The notes under the pieces are model-generated. The model saw nothing but the letters and a program-made list of their open reading frames with translations, did no database searches and was not told where the DNA came from. From the NCBI GenBank assembly GCA_903822975.1, contig CAIJRD010000012.1:310001-374000 (forward strand): 64,000 bases of DNA. The letters are read 5' to 3'. The DNA is from an uncultured Sinobacteraceae bacterium. GTDB lineage: Bacteria; Pseudomonadota; Gammaproteobacteria; Nevskiales; Nevskiaceae. Position numbers and translations under genes: made by a program. Positions 52,339 through 61,311 of the stretch are shown here, in pieces; position 1 is the first letter of the stretch; every line of letters begins with the position of its first letter.

Positions 52339-53199
52339 TCAGGCGAAGACGACTGTCTTGTTGCCATCGACCAGCACGCGATCCTCGACGTGCCAGCGCA
52401 CCGCACGTGCGAGCACTTGGCGTTCGAGATCTCGACCCAGGCCTTTGAGATCGTCGAGTTCATGACGATGCGTCACGCGCACGACGTCCTGTTCAATGAT
52501 CGGTCCTTGATCGAGTTCGGCGGTGACGTAGTGCGCGGTCGCGCCGATGATCTTGACGCCGCGCAGTTGCGCCTGACGATACGGGTCACCGCCGGCGAAC
52601 GCCGGCAGAAACGAGTGATGAATGTTGATGATGCGATTCGGAAACGCCGCGACGAAATCGGCGCTGAGCACACGCATGTAGCGCGCCAGCACGACGAAGT
52701 CGACGTCACCGAGTTGCGCCCGGATCTGCGCTTCGGCCTGCACCTGTGTATCCGCGGTAAACGGAACATGCACGAACGGAATGCCGAAGGCCGCAACGGC
52801 TGCACCCAGATCGGGATGATTCGAAATCACGCAGGGAATATCCACCGGCAATTCGCCACGCTGCCAGCGCCACAGCAACTCCAGCGCCGCATGGTCGTGC
52901 TTCGACACCAGCACCGCCATGCGCAGCCGCTTCGCAGCGAAATGCAGATGCCAGTCCATCTCGAAGCGCTCGCCGACTTGCGCACCGAACGCCTGCTGCA
53001 GTTCCACTGGCGTCAGACTGAGCTTGTCGGTCTGGAACTCGACGCGCATGAAGAAGCGGCCGCCGCGCGCATCAGTGGAATGCTGATCCAGCTCGGTGAT
53101 GTTGGCCTCGTGCGCAAACAGAAAGCTGGTGACGGCGGCAACGATGCCGGGACGATCCGCGCAGGTGATGACGAGCCGCGCGAGCGTATTGCTATCCAT
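52339..53199 (-). CDS. purU: Formyltetrahydrofolate deformylase
   Basis: 286 residues from ATG 53199. Hydrolyses 10-formyl-THF to formate and THF, balancing one-carbon pools. The N-terminal ACT domain (residues about 7-85) begins [22 protein letters not shown]. The C-terminal formyltransferase-like domain shows [40 protein letters not shown] and the catalytic stretch [18 protein letters not shown] (Asn-His) with [21 protein letters not shown] (Asp). All catalytic residues are present. The frame is open above the start to 53277 but that part is not PurU-like. It is a single gene; glycine or methionine control through the ACT domain is known in E. coli. Confidence 0.96.
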   Translation of the reverse strand: MDSNTLARLVITCADRPGIVAAVTSFLFAHEANITELDQHSTDARGGRFFMRVEFQTDKLSLTPVELQQAFGAQVGERFEMDWHLHFAAKRLRMAVLVSKHDHAALELLWRWQRGELPVDIPCVISNHPDLGAAVAAFGIPFVHVPFTADTQVQAEAQIRAQLGDVDFVVLARYMRVLSADFVAAFPNRIINIHHSFLPAFAGGDPYRQAQLRGVKIIGATAHYVTAELDQGPIIEQDVVRVTHRHELDDLKGLGRDLERQVLARAVRWHVEDRVLVDGNKTVVFA

Positions 53200-53260
53200 G
53201 GTGTGAGTCGTTGAGAAAGTGCAGGAAAGGCGAAGGCCGGCGCGAAGTCGGGCCGCTATT

Positions 53261-54628
53261 CTAATTGGACGCCACACTCGCCTTCAGTGCCGCAGCCTGC
53301 TGCGGAAACCAGGGGCCGTTGGCCTTCAGCGTATCGGCCACCACTTTGCGCGCATCATCCATGCGATTGAGCTTGGTCAGCGTGCTTGCCTCGGCTTGCG
53401 CAACTTCGAGACGGTTGACGCCATAGGCCTTCGGCAAGGCCTGCTCGAGCAAGGGCAGCGCCTGTGCGTATTGATGCCGCGCAAGCAAGGACTTCGCGAA
53501 GCGATACGGGTAGACGTAGTCGTCCGGATACGCCTGAATCAATTGCGGATACAGCGCGTCGAGCGCGGCGGTTTTGCCAGCGCGGTCGAGAAACACGCGC
53601 AAGTTGTCGGCGAGGTTGCGGTCCTTGCGCAGGTCGAGTGCGCGACTGCGCCCGGTGCTGACGCTCAGGCGCCGCTGTGTGTCTTCGATCGCCCGATCGA
53701 GCAAGGCCTCGGCCGCGTGCGGATAGCCGAGCGTTTCGTCGAGGCTGGCCGCGGTCAGCACTTCGCTGCGCACATCCGCACACGTCGGCGCACTTTCGGC
53801 AAACACCGCACCGGTCAACAAATGCATCATCGCCGGCTTCTGTTCCGCCAACAGGCTACGGCGCTGTGCCAGCGGCAGCTCCGCCGTGCATTGCATTACT
53901 CGCTCGACCTCGTACGCACGCTCGCAGCCGAGGTCGCCCGCCAGGGCTTCCGGTGCGAGCTCGGCGCAGGCTTGCGGATCGGGCTGCTGTGCGGCCTTCA
54001 TCAAACGCAGACGCGCCAGATACGAATGGGTTTTGGGATCCGCCGCGAGCGCGCTGCGCTGTGCGCTCGGCAGTCCGTCAATCAGGGCTAGTGCGCCCTC
54101 TGCATCGCCGCGCGCGTAGAAAGCCGGCAACAGTTTGCGCGCTGCCTTCAGCGCCGGACGCCCGCCGGCGAGCACTTGCGCACGTAGCGCATCGAAGCTG
54201 TCGTCGCGCGACAGGATCGGCGTCAGTTGATGATAGAAGTCGGACCGGGTCTGTTCGCCGACGATGCGTCCAAGCTCCACCGCATCGGTACTGAGAACGA
54301 CGTAGCTCGGCAGCGCCTGAACTTTCAGACGCTCTTTCCAGTACGCGCCTTCCGGCGCATCGACATCGATTTCAACCACCACCGCGTGGCGCTCGACGTC
54401 GTCCCATTCCGGACCATCGAGCACATGGCGCGCCATGTAGTAACAGGAGTAACACCAGGGCGCATGGAAATCGAGCAGCAACGGCGCGTGGCGCGCTTTG
54501 GCCTGCACCACCGCAACATCAAGGGGGGCCGCCCAGTCGTCGGCGCGGGCAGCGGCTGGCAGCAAGGCGGCAATCAGCAGCAGCGGCGCAGCGCGTTCAA
54601 TCCAGCGGCGGCAGATTCTTCGGGGCAT
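53261..54628 (-). CDS. Periplasmic thioredoxin-fold protein with C-terminal helical repeats
   Basis: 455 residues from ATG 54628, which overlaps the end of the next gene upstream (54597) by about 32 bases; a start at 54664 is also possible. After a signal segment ([16 protein letters not shown]) a thioredoxin-fold domain covers about residues 32-150, with [20 protein letters not shown] containing the pair Cys59-Cys62 (CYSC) and a cis-proline region [10 protein letters not shown]. It resembles the gamma domain of DsbD. From about 170 onward the chain is helical and TPR-like ([21 protein letters not shown]), with further cysteines (Cys near [14 protein letters not shown] and TCADVRSE). It may use the repeats to hold a partner. 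It follows the Cfa-cluster gene at 54597 and is probably cotranscribed. Role inferred as thiol exchange in the periplasm. Confidence 0.8.
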   Translation of the reverse strand: MPRRICRRWIERAAPLLLIAALLPAAARADDWAAPLDVAVVQAKARHAPLLLDFHAPWCYSCYYMARHVLDGPEWDDVERHAVVVEIDVDAPEGAYWKERLKVQALPSYVVLSTDAVELGRIVGEQTRSDFYHQLTPILSRDDSFDALRAQVLAGGRPALKAARKLLPAFYARGDAEGALALIDGLPSAQRSALAADPKTHSYLARLRLMKAAQQPDPQACAELAPEALAGDLGCERAYEVERVMQCTAELPLAQRRSLLAEQKPAMMHLLTGAVFAESAPTCADVRSEVLTAASLDETLGYPHAAEALLDRAIEDTQRRLSVSTGRSRALDLRKDRNLADNLRVFLDRAGKTAALDALYPQLIQAYPDDYVYPYRFAKSLLARHQYAQALPLLEQALPKAYGVNRLEVAQAEASTLTKLNRMDDARKVVADTLKANGPWFPQQAAALKASVASN

Positions 54629-55361
54629 CGTCCGGCGGCTTGCTGGTGTAGACAATGCGGACATTGTAAGCCTTGCCGGTCGTGGGGTTGATCACATTAG
54701 ACACGCCGCGGTATTCGAGCAAGCGTTTGCTGGCCGGATCGTAAGTCAGCACCAGGGGATCGACCGCGAAACGCAGCAGCGAGTCCGGTTCGATCTGCAA
54801 GCGGATCGCCGGCCGGCCTTCGAACTCGGTATCGCCGATTTTGCGCGCGCGGAAGTTGTACGAATCGAGTTGACCGGCCACGCCGAACTTGAAAGGCACG
54901 GTCTTGCCAGCGACCAGATCGGCCATGTTGGCAACGATGAAGGCATGGAACCCAGCATCCGCTGCCATCTGCTGCGACTTCTTGATGGTGGCGCTCTGGC
55001 GCCCTTTCTCGCGCGACTCCTTGAACATGTCGATGCCATCGGCCGACACGCGGCTGATACCTTCGGAGTAGCCGACGCCCGGAAGGTCGAGCCGGTACAC
55101 CGGCACGAAAGGATCGGCACTGAAGTCGACCGATTTCTCGCCGATCTTCTTGCCGTCGGCGGAATAGTACTTGGTGCTGCCGCGCTCCCAATGTCCGCCT
55201 TCGACTTGCTCGTCGTAGGCCTCGGTGTAGAGGTACTTGCCGGATTTCAGGTCGTAGGCGTAGCCGAGGAATTTCATCGTTTCCGGTGCTGCGACGGCGG
55301 GCAGCGCCAGCGTCGACGCGCACAACAACGGCAGCGCGGCCAATATCTGCAGTCGCTTCAT
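54597..55361 (-). CDS. Periplasmic hypothetical protein of the Cfa/DUF1295 cluster
   Basis: 254 residues from ATG 55361 (MKRLQILAALPLL) with a signal peptide ending near residue 25 (ALPAVAA). The mature part begins PETMKFLGYAYDLKSGKYLYTEAY and continues as a beta-rich chain (FVPVYRLDLPGVGYSEGI, AIRLQIEPDSLLRF, RLLEYRGVSNVINPTTG). There are no catalytic motifs or lipobox. It is next to the Cfa-like methyltransferase on the same strand, an association I recall for hypothetical periplasmic proteins in such clusters. The thioredoxin-fold gene begins inside its last 32 bases. I cannot name a family. Confidence 0.7.
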   Translation of the reverse strand: MKRLQILAALPLLCASTLALPAVAAPETMKFLGYAYDLKSGKYLYTEAYDEQVEGGHWERGSTKYYSADGKKIGEKSVDFSADPFVPVYRLDLPGVGYSEGISRVSADGIDMFKESREKGRQSATIKKSQQMAADAGFHAFIVANMADLVAGKTVPFKFGVAGQLDSYNFRARKIGDTEFEGRPAIRLQIEPDSLLRFAVDPLVLTYDPASKRLLEYRGVSNVINPTTGKAYNVRIVYTSKPPDDAPKNLPPLD

Positions 55362-55440
55362 TGCAGCTTGTCGTCCTTGAATGGGTCCAGACAAGGACCA
55401 TTCGCACCGGCGATGGTTGCGTTAAGAAACATCATTGACC

Positions 55441-56505
55441 CTAGGCGCGAGGCCGCGGACTGAACAGGTAATGCGCCACGCCCCATTCGTTGCCGCCGGC
55501 GTAGCCGAACAGTTCGGCCACGGCCATGTAGAACATGCGCCAGCGCTGGAACCAGATCGCCGCGTCCTTGCCGTAGGTCTGGCGGAACACCTCCATGATC
55601 GGGCCCTTCGCCGCATCCATGCCGGCGAGCCAGTGGTTCGAGGTCTTCTCGTAGTGCGCGCCGCTGACCCACCATTGCTGTTGCAGCAGCAGATCGTTCT
55701 GGAAGTTCAGCAGCAGGTTCTCGCTCGGCATGGTGCCGCCGGTGAAGAAGTACTGACTCATCCAGTCGGTCTGGCCTTGGACTTCGAAGTGATACGCCAG
55801 GAGCTTGTGCACGAAGATATGCACGAACAGCTTGGCGTCGGGCTTCATCCAACGCGCCAGCTTGGCCAGCAGCAGGCCATAGTTCTTCATGTGCTCGAAC
55901 ATCTCGATCGAGATCACGCGGTCGAACTCCGCCACCACCGCCGCACCGCTCGGTGCTGTTGCGGGGAATTCGAACTCGACGATATTGCCGGTGCAGATGG
56001 TCAGGTTGCGCAGGCCACGCTCGGCCGCGCGCGCTTCGATGAATTCGCGTTGACCGTGCGAGTTCGACAAACCGACGATCTGTGCATTCGGATACTTCGC
56101 CGCCAGCCACAGCGACAGCGATCCCCAGCCGCAGCCCAGATCGAGAATCCGCATGCCATCGGCGAGGCCGGCGCGCTCGGCGTACAGCGACAGCATCGCC
56201 TCCTCGGCCTGTGCCAAGGTCTCGTTGCCGGTCTGGTACAGGCAGCAGGAATATTTCAGGCGCGGGCCGAGATGACGGTGAAAGAACTCCGCCGGCACTT
56301 CGTAATGCTGCGTGTTGGCCGATGCGGTTTCGATCGCGATCGGGCTCGCGCGCAACTCGGCGAGGAAGCTGTTGAAGCGCTGCGAACGGACCTCGCCATC
56401 GCCATTGGCTTCGTCGATCAGGCGTTGGCGCATCAGGCTGCGCATGCCGGCACGGGTCAGCGTGTCGGGAAAATAGCCGCGCTCACAGAGGTCGATCAGA
56501 TTCAT
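55441..56505 (-). CDS. Cyclopropane-fatty-acyl-phospholipid synthase family methyltransferase
   Basis: 354 residues, shorter than E. coli Cfa (382). The SAM-dependent methyltransferase core is complete: MRILDLGCGWGSLSLWLAAK, IVGLSNSHGQREFIE, FDRVISIEMFEHMKNYG and KLFVHIFVHKLLAYHFE. YSCCLYQTG, SAHYEKTSNHW and the C-terminal AELFGYAGGNEWGVAHYLF are characteristic of the branch often paired with DUF1295 membrane proteins. It would add a methylene or methyl group to unsaturated acyl chains of membrane lipids. The N-terminal 60 residues are unlike E. coli Cfa. It is 80 bases downstream of the DUF1295 gene and upstream of the hypothetical gene at 54597, all on the minus strand. Confidence 0.93.
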   Translation of the reverse strand: MNLIDLCERGYFPDTLTRAGMRSLMRQRLIDEANGDGEVRSQRFNSFLAELRASPIAIETASANTQHYEVPAEFFHRHLGPRLKYSCCLYQTGNETLAQAEEAMLSLYAERAGLADGMRILDLGCGWGSLSLWLAAKYPNAQIVGLSNSHGQREFIEARAAERGLRNLTICTGNIVEFEFPATAPSGAAVVAEFDRVISIEMFEHMKNYGLLLAKLARWMKPDAKLFVHIFVHKLLAYHFEVQGQTDWMSQYFFTGGTMPSENLLLNFQNDLLLQQQWWVSGAHYEKTSNHWLAGMDAAKGPIMEVFRQTYGKDAAIWFQRWRMFYMAVAELFGYAGGNEWGVAHYLFSPRPRA

Positions 56506-56585
56506 TCGGGCAACGTCGTCGGAGAAAGTGGAAAAAAGAAGGGAGAGACAGCGGAAACTTCACAAGGAACGCATCGGCCGCAAAG

Positions 56586-57365
56586 CTAGCGCCGTCGCGG
56601 TGGCCACGGGATCATCATGCTGGTGGTGCGCATGTATTCCGCGTAGCCGGCGCGATGCTGCGCCGACTGCGCTTCGACCATCGGCACGCCGGACAGCTTC
56701 AGCAACAGCCAGGCCATCAGCACCGGCGGGAGAAGTGCCAGTCCCCACCACGGCGCACCGAATGCCAGCGGCACATAGGCGACCCAGTGCAGGCACTCGA
56801 AGAAGTAATTCGGATGCCGCGAGTAGTTCCACAGGCCGCGCCGGCAGACCTGGCCCTTGCTCGCCGGGTCCTGCTTGAACCGCTCGAGCTGATAGTCCGA
56901 CACGGCTTCGCCGCCAACCGACAGCAGCCAAAGCGCCAGCGCCAGCCCGATCGCGATCGGCCCCGGCATGTCGGGACGATAGGCGCAGACCAGGAATCCG
57001 AGCGCCAGCAACAAGGCAAGCACGCCCTGCAGCTGGAAGAACCAGAACATGTTGCGATTGACCGCACTGCCCCATTTCTCGCGAAACAGCGCGTAGCGCT
57101 TGTCCTCCGGCTTGCCGTAGTTGCGCGCGAACAGATGCAGCCCCAGGCGCAGCCCCCACATCCCGGCCAATACCGCGAGCAGTCCGCGCAGCGGCGCCGG
57201 CGCGCTGCCGAAGGCGGCGAACCAGACGCCGAGGAAGCCGAGGCTCCAGGACCAAACCGGGTCGACCATGCCGGCGTTGCGCGTGCGCAGCTGGATTAGC
57301 CAGACCGCGCTCAGCGCCGCCAGCACGCACAGTAATCCGGTAAGGGACGCAAGCACCGCAGACAT
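56586..57365 (-). CDS. DUF1295 (steroid 5-alpha-reductase-like) membrane protein
   Basis: 259 residues with six or seven hydrophobic segments. The C-terminal third carries the family hallmark: CRRGLWNYSRHPNYFFECLHW, followed by a last segment and YAEYMRTTSMMIPWPPRR. The signature RHPNYF is shared with isoprenylcysteine methyltransferases and steroid reductases, and suggests NADPH or a lipid substrate. The gene precedes the Cfa-like gene in a cluster where DUF1295 proteins are thought to act on modified fatty acids. The usual partners (amine oxidoreductase, DUF1365) are not present here. The frame extends to 57438, but MSAVLASLTGLL at 57365 is the natural start. Confidence 0.9.
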   Translation of the reverse strand: MSAVLASLTGLLCVLAALSAVWLIQLRTRNAGMVDPVWSWSLGFLGVWFAAFGSAPAPLRGLLAVLAGMWGLRLGLHLFARNYGKPEDKRYALFREKWGSAVNRNMFWFFQLQGVLALLLALGFLVCAYRPDMPGPIAIGLALALWLLSVGGEAVSDYQLERFKQDPASKGQVCRRGLWNYSRHPNYFFECLHWVAYVPLAFGAPWWGLALLPPVLMAWLLLKLSGVPMVEAQSAQHRAGYAEYMRTTSMMIPWPPRRR

Positions 57366-57544
57366 CGATCGACTCCTGGGCCCGTTTCGGGCGGCATGGA
57401 AACCACACTATGCGAGTGCTTACGCAGCGCGGGCCCAAACGGATGAGCCAGCGGCACCGCCGACCCGTTCAGACTACCGCTAGAATGCCAGCGACCAGCG
57501 ACGCCGAAATAACGTCGCGGCGAGGACCCCATCAAGAGCCCCGG

Positions 57545-58036
57545 ATGAGTATGCAAACCAGACTGTTGACCAGCACTCTCGCGCTTTCGCTCGTCGCCTG
57601 CGCGGCCAGCGGCCCGAAGCAGCCGCCGCTGACGCCGCTGCAGACGGCACAGATCGCGATCTCGCGCGCCGACGAGGCCCGCGCCGGCGACTACGCCAAT
57701 CTCGATATGAGCAATGCCCGCGCACGCTTGACCGACGCGCGCGATGCCAACAACCGCGCGCAGCAGGGCAAGGACCCACAGGCTAGCGAAGCGTCCCGGC
57801 AATTCGCCGACGAGGCCCGCGCCGACGCCGAACTGGCGCTCGCCAAGGCGCAGTTGGCGCGCGTGCAGGCAGCAACGTTCTCGCTGCAGCAGCAAATGGG
57901 CCTGATTCCGCAGGCACCGCCGGAGACGATGACGCCGGAAACCGAGACCTACCCGTCTGCGCCGCCACCGGACATGCCGTCGACACCGGACGAAGTGCCG
58001 CTGCAACCGCTGCCGAATAACGGAGCCGCCGCATGA
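57545..58036 (+). CDS. Small outer-membrane lipoprotein (DUF4398-like)
   Basis: 163 residues from ATG 57545; ATG 57551 is two codons in and equally possible. A lipobox LSLVAC|AASG puts the acylated Cys near residue 18, so it should be lipid-anchored in the envelope. Residues 25-125 are a continuous alanine/arginine-rich helix (ISRADEARAGDYANLDMSN, AKAQLARVQAATFSLQQQMG), as in DUF4398 domains. The tail is proline/threonine-rich and likely disordered. It overlaps the OmpA-like gene by ATGA (58033-58036); paired DUF4398 lipoprotein and OmpA genes occur in several gammaproteobacteria and are presumed to act together at the cell envelope. Confidence 0.82.
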   Translation: MSMQTRLLTSTLALSLVACAASGPKQPPLTPLQTAQIAISRADEARAGDYANLDMSNARARLTDARDANNRAQQGKDPQASEASRQFADEARADAELALAKAQLARVQAATFSLQQQMGLIPQAPPETMTPETETYPSAPPPDMPSTPDEVPLQPLPNNGAAA

Positions 58037-58947
58037 AGCCGACCAATCACGCGACGCGCTGGACGATTTGCGGCAGCGTCGTGCTGCTGATCGCCGCGCT
58101 GTCTGCGCAGGCGCAAAGCGAAACCCCTGCGCCGCAGCCCGAAGCGATCGCACCGGTGCTGCCGCAGGGTTCCTCGGTACCCTTGATCACGCCCAGCGGC
58201 CCGAACAAGGAAATGCTGGCGGCGGCCAAGAATGGTCGCGCGAGCGAAGTAGCTCGTCTGAACGGTGAACTCGCCGCGCTACAGGCCGACCCCAGCCTGT
58301 CGCCGCGAATCCCGGCGCAAGCGCTGGCCGATGCGCGTGCAGCACTCGTCAATGCGGACAAGGCACAGGGCGACGCCGCCAAGGGCCCGTACCTGCTGTA
58401 TCTCGCCGACCGCAAGGTGCAGCTGGTTCGCACGCTGGCGCAGACCGCCTACGCGCAAGCGCAGTACCAGGCACTGGTCGCGCAACACGGCGACCCGGCC
58501 GCGGCTTATCAGGCGCCGACACCCGTGACGCCCGCGATCGTCGACACGCCGCAGCAGGAAGAGTTGCGCAAGAACGCCGCTGCGCTGCAGCCGCGCCGTG
58601 ACCGTGGCGGACTGCGCTTCACCGTCGACGACGTACTGGTCATGCCGGGCACGATCACGCTGACGCGCGAAGTCTCGAACGGCCTGATTGCGCTGTCGGT
58701 CTACCTGCGCCGCAATCCGCAGAGCCAGTTGCTGCTGATCGGCCACGCGCGCGGCAGCGACAGCGACGACGCCATCGTGCGGACGGCACAGTCGCGCGCC
58801 GACGGTGTACGCAATTACCTGATGCGCCTCGGCGTGCAGGTCGAGCAGATCACGCTCGATACCAAGGTCAGCCAGGACCCCAACGAATGCGCGCGCTGTG
58901 TCGATGCCTTCCTGGATCCGCCCTGGGCGAACCAGACCAGCCCCTGA
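58033..58947 (+). CDS. OmpA-like peptidoglycan-binding periplasmic protein
   Basis: 304 residues with a signal peptide (VVLLIAALSAQAQ, cleavage near 28). Residues 40-160 are helical and alanine-rich, resembling the DUF4398 region of the neighbour. The C-terminal 115 residues are an OmpA-type domain: LRFTVDDVLVMPGTITLTRE, NGLIALSVYLRRNPQSQLLL, GHARGSDSDD and RADGVRNYLMRLGVQVEQI. Such domains bind diaminopimelate in peptidoglycan through Asp and Arg. Two cysteines (ECARC) near the C-terminus could form a disulphide. The start overlaps the lipoprotein stop, so the two are coupled and may form one envelope unit. No membrane barrel is present. Confidence 0.88.
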   Translation: MKPTNHATRWTICGSVVLLIAALSAQAQSETPAPQPEAIAPVLPQGSSVPLITPSGPNKEMLAAAKNGRASEVARLNGELAALQADPSLSPRIPAQALADARAALVNADKAQGDAAKGPYLLYLADRKVQLVRTLAQTAYAQAQYQALVAQHGDPAAAYQAPTPVTPAIVDTPQQEELRKNAAALQPRRDRGGLRFTVDDVLVMPGTITLTREVSNGLIALSVYLRRNPQSQLLLIGHARGSDSDDAIVRTAQSRADGVRNYLMRLGVQVEQITLDTKVSQDPNECARCVDAFLDPPWANQTSP

Positions 58948-59007
58948 GCAAACAGCAGACGCAGATCGTCTGCTGAAGCGCCAATGAAGCTCCGATAAAG
59001 TTCTACG

Positions 59008-59034
59008 ACACCGCCGCCACTGCGGCGGCGGTGT
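59008..59034. terminator. GC-rich hairpin between convergent genes
   Basis: ACACCGCCGCC, ACTGC, GGCGGCGGTGT form a perfect 11-bp stem 61 bases after the OmpA-like stop and 16 bases past the SET gene stop. No T-run, so termination is only possible. Confidence 0.45.
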
Positions 59035-59049
59035 TCGGGGTGCCGCCGC

Positions 59050-59517
59050 TCAGGGCGATGGCAACAGGCCCAGCAGCGTCTGCGCACCGAGTCTGAGGTT
59101 ATCTGCCCACGGCAGTCCGACGATCTCGCGCCCGGTTGCCGCATCGGTGAACGGCATGCGTTCGCCGCTGCCGATCACCAGCCGATAGTCGATGGTCAGT
59201 TCGGTGCCGGGTGCGAGCGCCTGCTGCGCGAAGATGAAGCCGAGATGCCAGAGGCCGTTCGGCGTGAACGAGTGATTGACGTAGCACTCGTCGCTCCACT
59301 CCGGCGTCAATGAAAACTGGTCTTCGAACCAGCGCACGCTGGATTCCACTTCGATCGAATCCGCGGCGTACGCGCGCAGCCGCGACTCCGGCCACACGGT
59401 ATGGATGTTGTCGGGCGCGATGATCACGCGACCTCGCGTCACGGCTTCGTCCAGGAACAAACCCTTGCCGGCACCGGCAATTTGAGAAGCTGCGATGGTG
59501 TAGCGCGGCAGAATCAT
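59050..59517 (-). CDS. SET-domain protein (putative lysine methyltransferase)
   Basis: 155 residues, only the SET domain. The usual motifs appear in order: IAGAGKGLFLDEAVTRGRVI (the GxG segment that contacts SAM), then the pseudoknot pair YVNHSFTPNGLWH (N-H-S) and PGTELTIDYRLV with the catalytic Tyr. The post-SET cysteines are absent. Such short SET proteins occur in scattered bacteria and are often taken as acquired from eukaryotes, although they are too widespread to be sure. A histone-like or ribosomal protein target is possible. The gene stands next to hslO on the same strand, separated by about 120 bases. Substrate unknown. Confidence 0.88.
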   Translation of the reverse strand: MILPRYTIAASQIAGAGKGLFLDEAVTRGRVIIAPDNIHTVWPESRLRAYAADSIEVESSVRWFEDQFSLTPEWSDECYVNHSFTPNGLWHLGFIFAQQALAPGTELTIDYRLVIGSGERMPFTDAATGREIVGLPWADNLRLGAQTLLGLLPSP

Positions 59518-59636
59518 CTACGGAATACCTTGAGCACTGTCGCGAGAACGCCCGCATGTTCAGCGGCATTGCGCCACTGCGCCCGCGGCAACTCGGCATC
59601 GTTCATATCAGTGGCTCGCGCGGCGATCACGCCGTA

Positions 59637-60521
59637 TCAGTGCCGTGTATCGGTTGACGGCGCAGTGCCGCTGGCGATCAGCAGGTCGGCCACTTCCAAC
59701 GGTGTGAACACATACTCGCGGCCGCAGAACTCGCAAGTCACCGCCACACGCCCTTGCTCGGCGAGTATCGACTCGACTTCTTCGCGGCCCAGCGACACCA
59801 GCATCCGGCCGATGCCGCCGCGGCTGCAGCGGCAGGCCACCGTCACCGGCCGCGGCTCGAACACGCGCACGGATTCGGCGTGGAACAAGCGATGCAGGAT
59901 GGTGCCGGCATCGGCCGCGAGCAATTCTTCGCTGCTCAGCGTGGATGCCAGTGTTTGCAGGTGTTCCCACTCGATGTCGGCATTCGGCAGATCTTCGATC
60001 GGCAAACGCTGCAACAGAAAGCCGGCGAGACGGCCGTCGTCGCCAGCGGCCAGACGGATCAACGTCGGCAACTGCTCGGAGCGCGCGAAGTATCCTTCCA
60101 GCGCATCCGACAGGCGCGCACCTTCGATCAGCACCAGCGCCTGGCTCGCCGGGCGCGGCTCGGCACCCGGCGCATTGACCGGCTCCAGCATCAAGGCCAG
60201 CAAGCCGCCATACAGGAGTTGCGCAAAGTCACCGGAGAGTTCGGCGTCGGCCTTCGCCATCGCACGCACGTTCAAAGCCTGGTCGACCTGCGCGACCAGC
60301 AGCTTCATCGCGCCTTCGCCCTGAAACTGCAGATTGATGCGGCCTTCGGCGGTCAGGTGCGTAGCCAATAGCGGCATCGCCGCGATCGCCTCGCCGACCA
60401 GCCGACGCACATCCGGGCTGTAGCTGCGTTGATCGAGCAGATCGGCGACGCCGCGCGAGAGCTCGACGATCGCGCCGTGCGCGACATGGTTTTCGAACGT
60501 GAAACGGGTGAGTAGATTCAT
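59637..60521 (-). CDS. hslO: Redox-regulated molecular chaperone Hsp33
   Basis: 294 residues. Hsp33 is a cytosolic holdase switched on by oxidation and unfolding. The N-terminal core shows AGDDGRLAGFLLQRLP and YFARSEQLPTLIRLA. The C-terminal redox switch carries all four zinc cysteines, VACRCSRGGIGRML (CxC) and VTCEFCGREYVF (CxxC), so the protein should be functional. ATG 60521 is the natural start (MNLLTRFTFENHVAHGAIVE). It lies 119 bases upstream of the SET gene and 61 bases downstream of the small gene that follows gatB on this strand; cotranscription is possible but unsupported. Confidence 0.96.
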   Translation of the reverse strand: MNLLTRFTFENHVAHGAIVELSRGVADLLDQRSYSPDVRRLVGEAIAAMPLLATHLTAEGRINLQFQGEGAMKLLVAQVDQALNVRAMAKADAELSGDFAQLLYGGLLALMLEPVNAPGAEPRPASQALVLIEGARLSDALEGYFARSEQLPTLIRLAAGDDGRLAGFLLQRLPIEDLPNADIEWEHLQTLASTLSSEELLAADAGTILHRLFHAESVRVFEPRPVTVACRCSRGGIGRMLVSLGREEVESILAEQGRVAVTCEFCGREYVFTPLEVADLLIASGTAPSTDTRH

Positions 60522-60582
60522 GGCGACAGTTTACGAGAAGCGCGACGTTCGCCCGGCCCCGATACCGACATCAATACCGGCA

Positions 60583-61311
60583 TCAATAGCCCGTCATCTT
60601 GCCGGCGATCAGCTGCACCACGTGCCCGTCCTCGACGCGCAGGTTCAAATAGCTCGACTCGGCGATATCGTCCTGCATTTCGCCGGCCTCGTTCGGCGTG
60701 GTGCGTGGCTGCACCATGCGATGGTTGGAGTAATAGCTGCGCCAATCGCGCAGCACGCCGGACGGCTCGCCGAGTTTTTGCGCAAGCTCGGCTTCGCTGC
60801 TGTCGAGCCAGACGCCGCGATCGAGCGCGACCTTGCTCAAGGTCTTCGGCAACAGTGCGCAGCCGTCGCTGCTGTTGCTGTAGACGAATTGGGCGGCGAC
60901 GGACGTGACCATGCGCTGCGCGCCGCCATTGTCGGTATCGGAAATGAACCACAGCCGCTGGTGCAGCGCGGCGTTGTCGTAGCAGATCCAGTCGAACGCG
61001 GCCTTGTCGTCCTCGAAATGCGCGATCTCGGCAACACCGGCGACACGCATCACTTCCGCGAGCGTATTGAATTCGAGCCAGACGGTGACGCTGCCGAGCT
61101 TCAGCGCATTGGCCGGCTTGGTCTCCAGTGTCGCCACCGGCAGCTCGTTCCAGGGATCAGTCGGCGGCAGCGGCAAGCCCGCGCGTGCCGTTCCGGCGCC
61201 CAGTACCGCGGCGAGACCCAGCCACAGCGACAGATTGCGCAGGCGCAGACGCAAGCACTTGCGCGCGCGCATCGCCTTCAACGACCACGCCCCGCGCGCC
61301 GCGCAAATCAT
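60583..61311 (-). CDS. Periplasmic hypothetical protein downstream of gatB
   Basis: 242 residues from ATG 61311, whose first bases overlap the gatB stop (ATGA); ATG 61272 ([20 protein letters not shown]) is an alternative that would begin directly at the signal peptide. The export signal is clear ([18 protein letters not shown]). The mature part is unfamiliar: [58 protein letters not shown]. The two cysteines might pair. No catalytic motif or lipobox. The overlap suggests translational coupling with gatB, though a link in function is not expected. The frame continues above 61311 inside gatB and is not used. Unrecognised. Confidence 0.68.
   Translation of the reverse strand: MICAARGAWSLKAMRARKCLRLRLRNLSLWLGLAAVLGAGTARAGLPLPPTDPWNELPVATLETKPANALKLGSVTVWLEFNTLAEVMRVAGVAEIAHFEDDKAAFDWICYDNAALHQRLWFISDTDNGGAQRMVTSVAAQFVYSNSSDGCALLPKTLSKVALDRGVWLDSSEAELAQKLGEPSGVLRDWRSYYSNHRMVQPRTTPNEAGEMQDDIAESSYLNLRVEDGHVVQLIAGKMTGY

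Noticed and set aside
59518..59636. Separate small gene between SET and hslO
   Set aside because: Only the end of a shadow frame over the SET gene is open; no start or motif was found.
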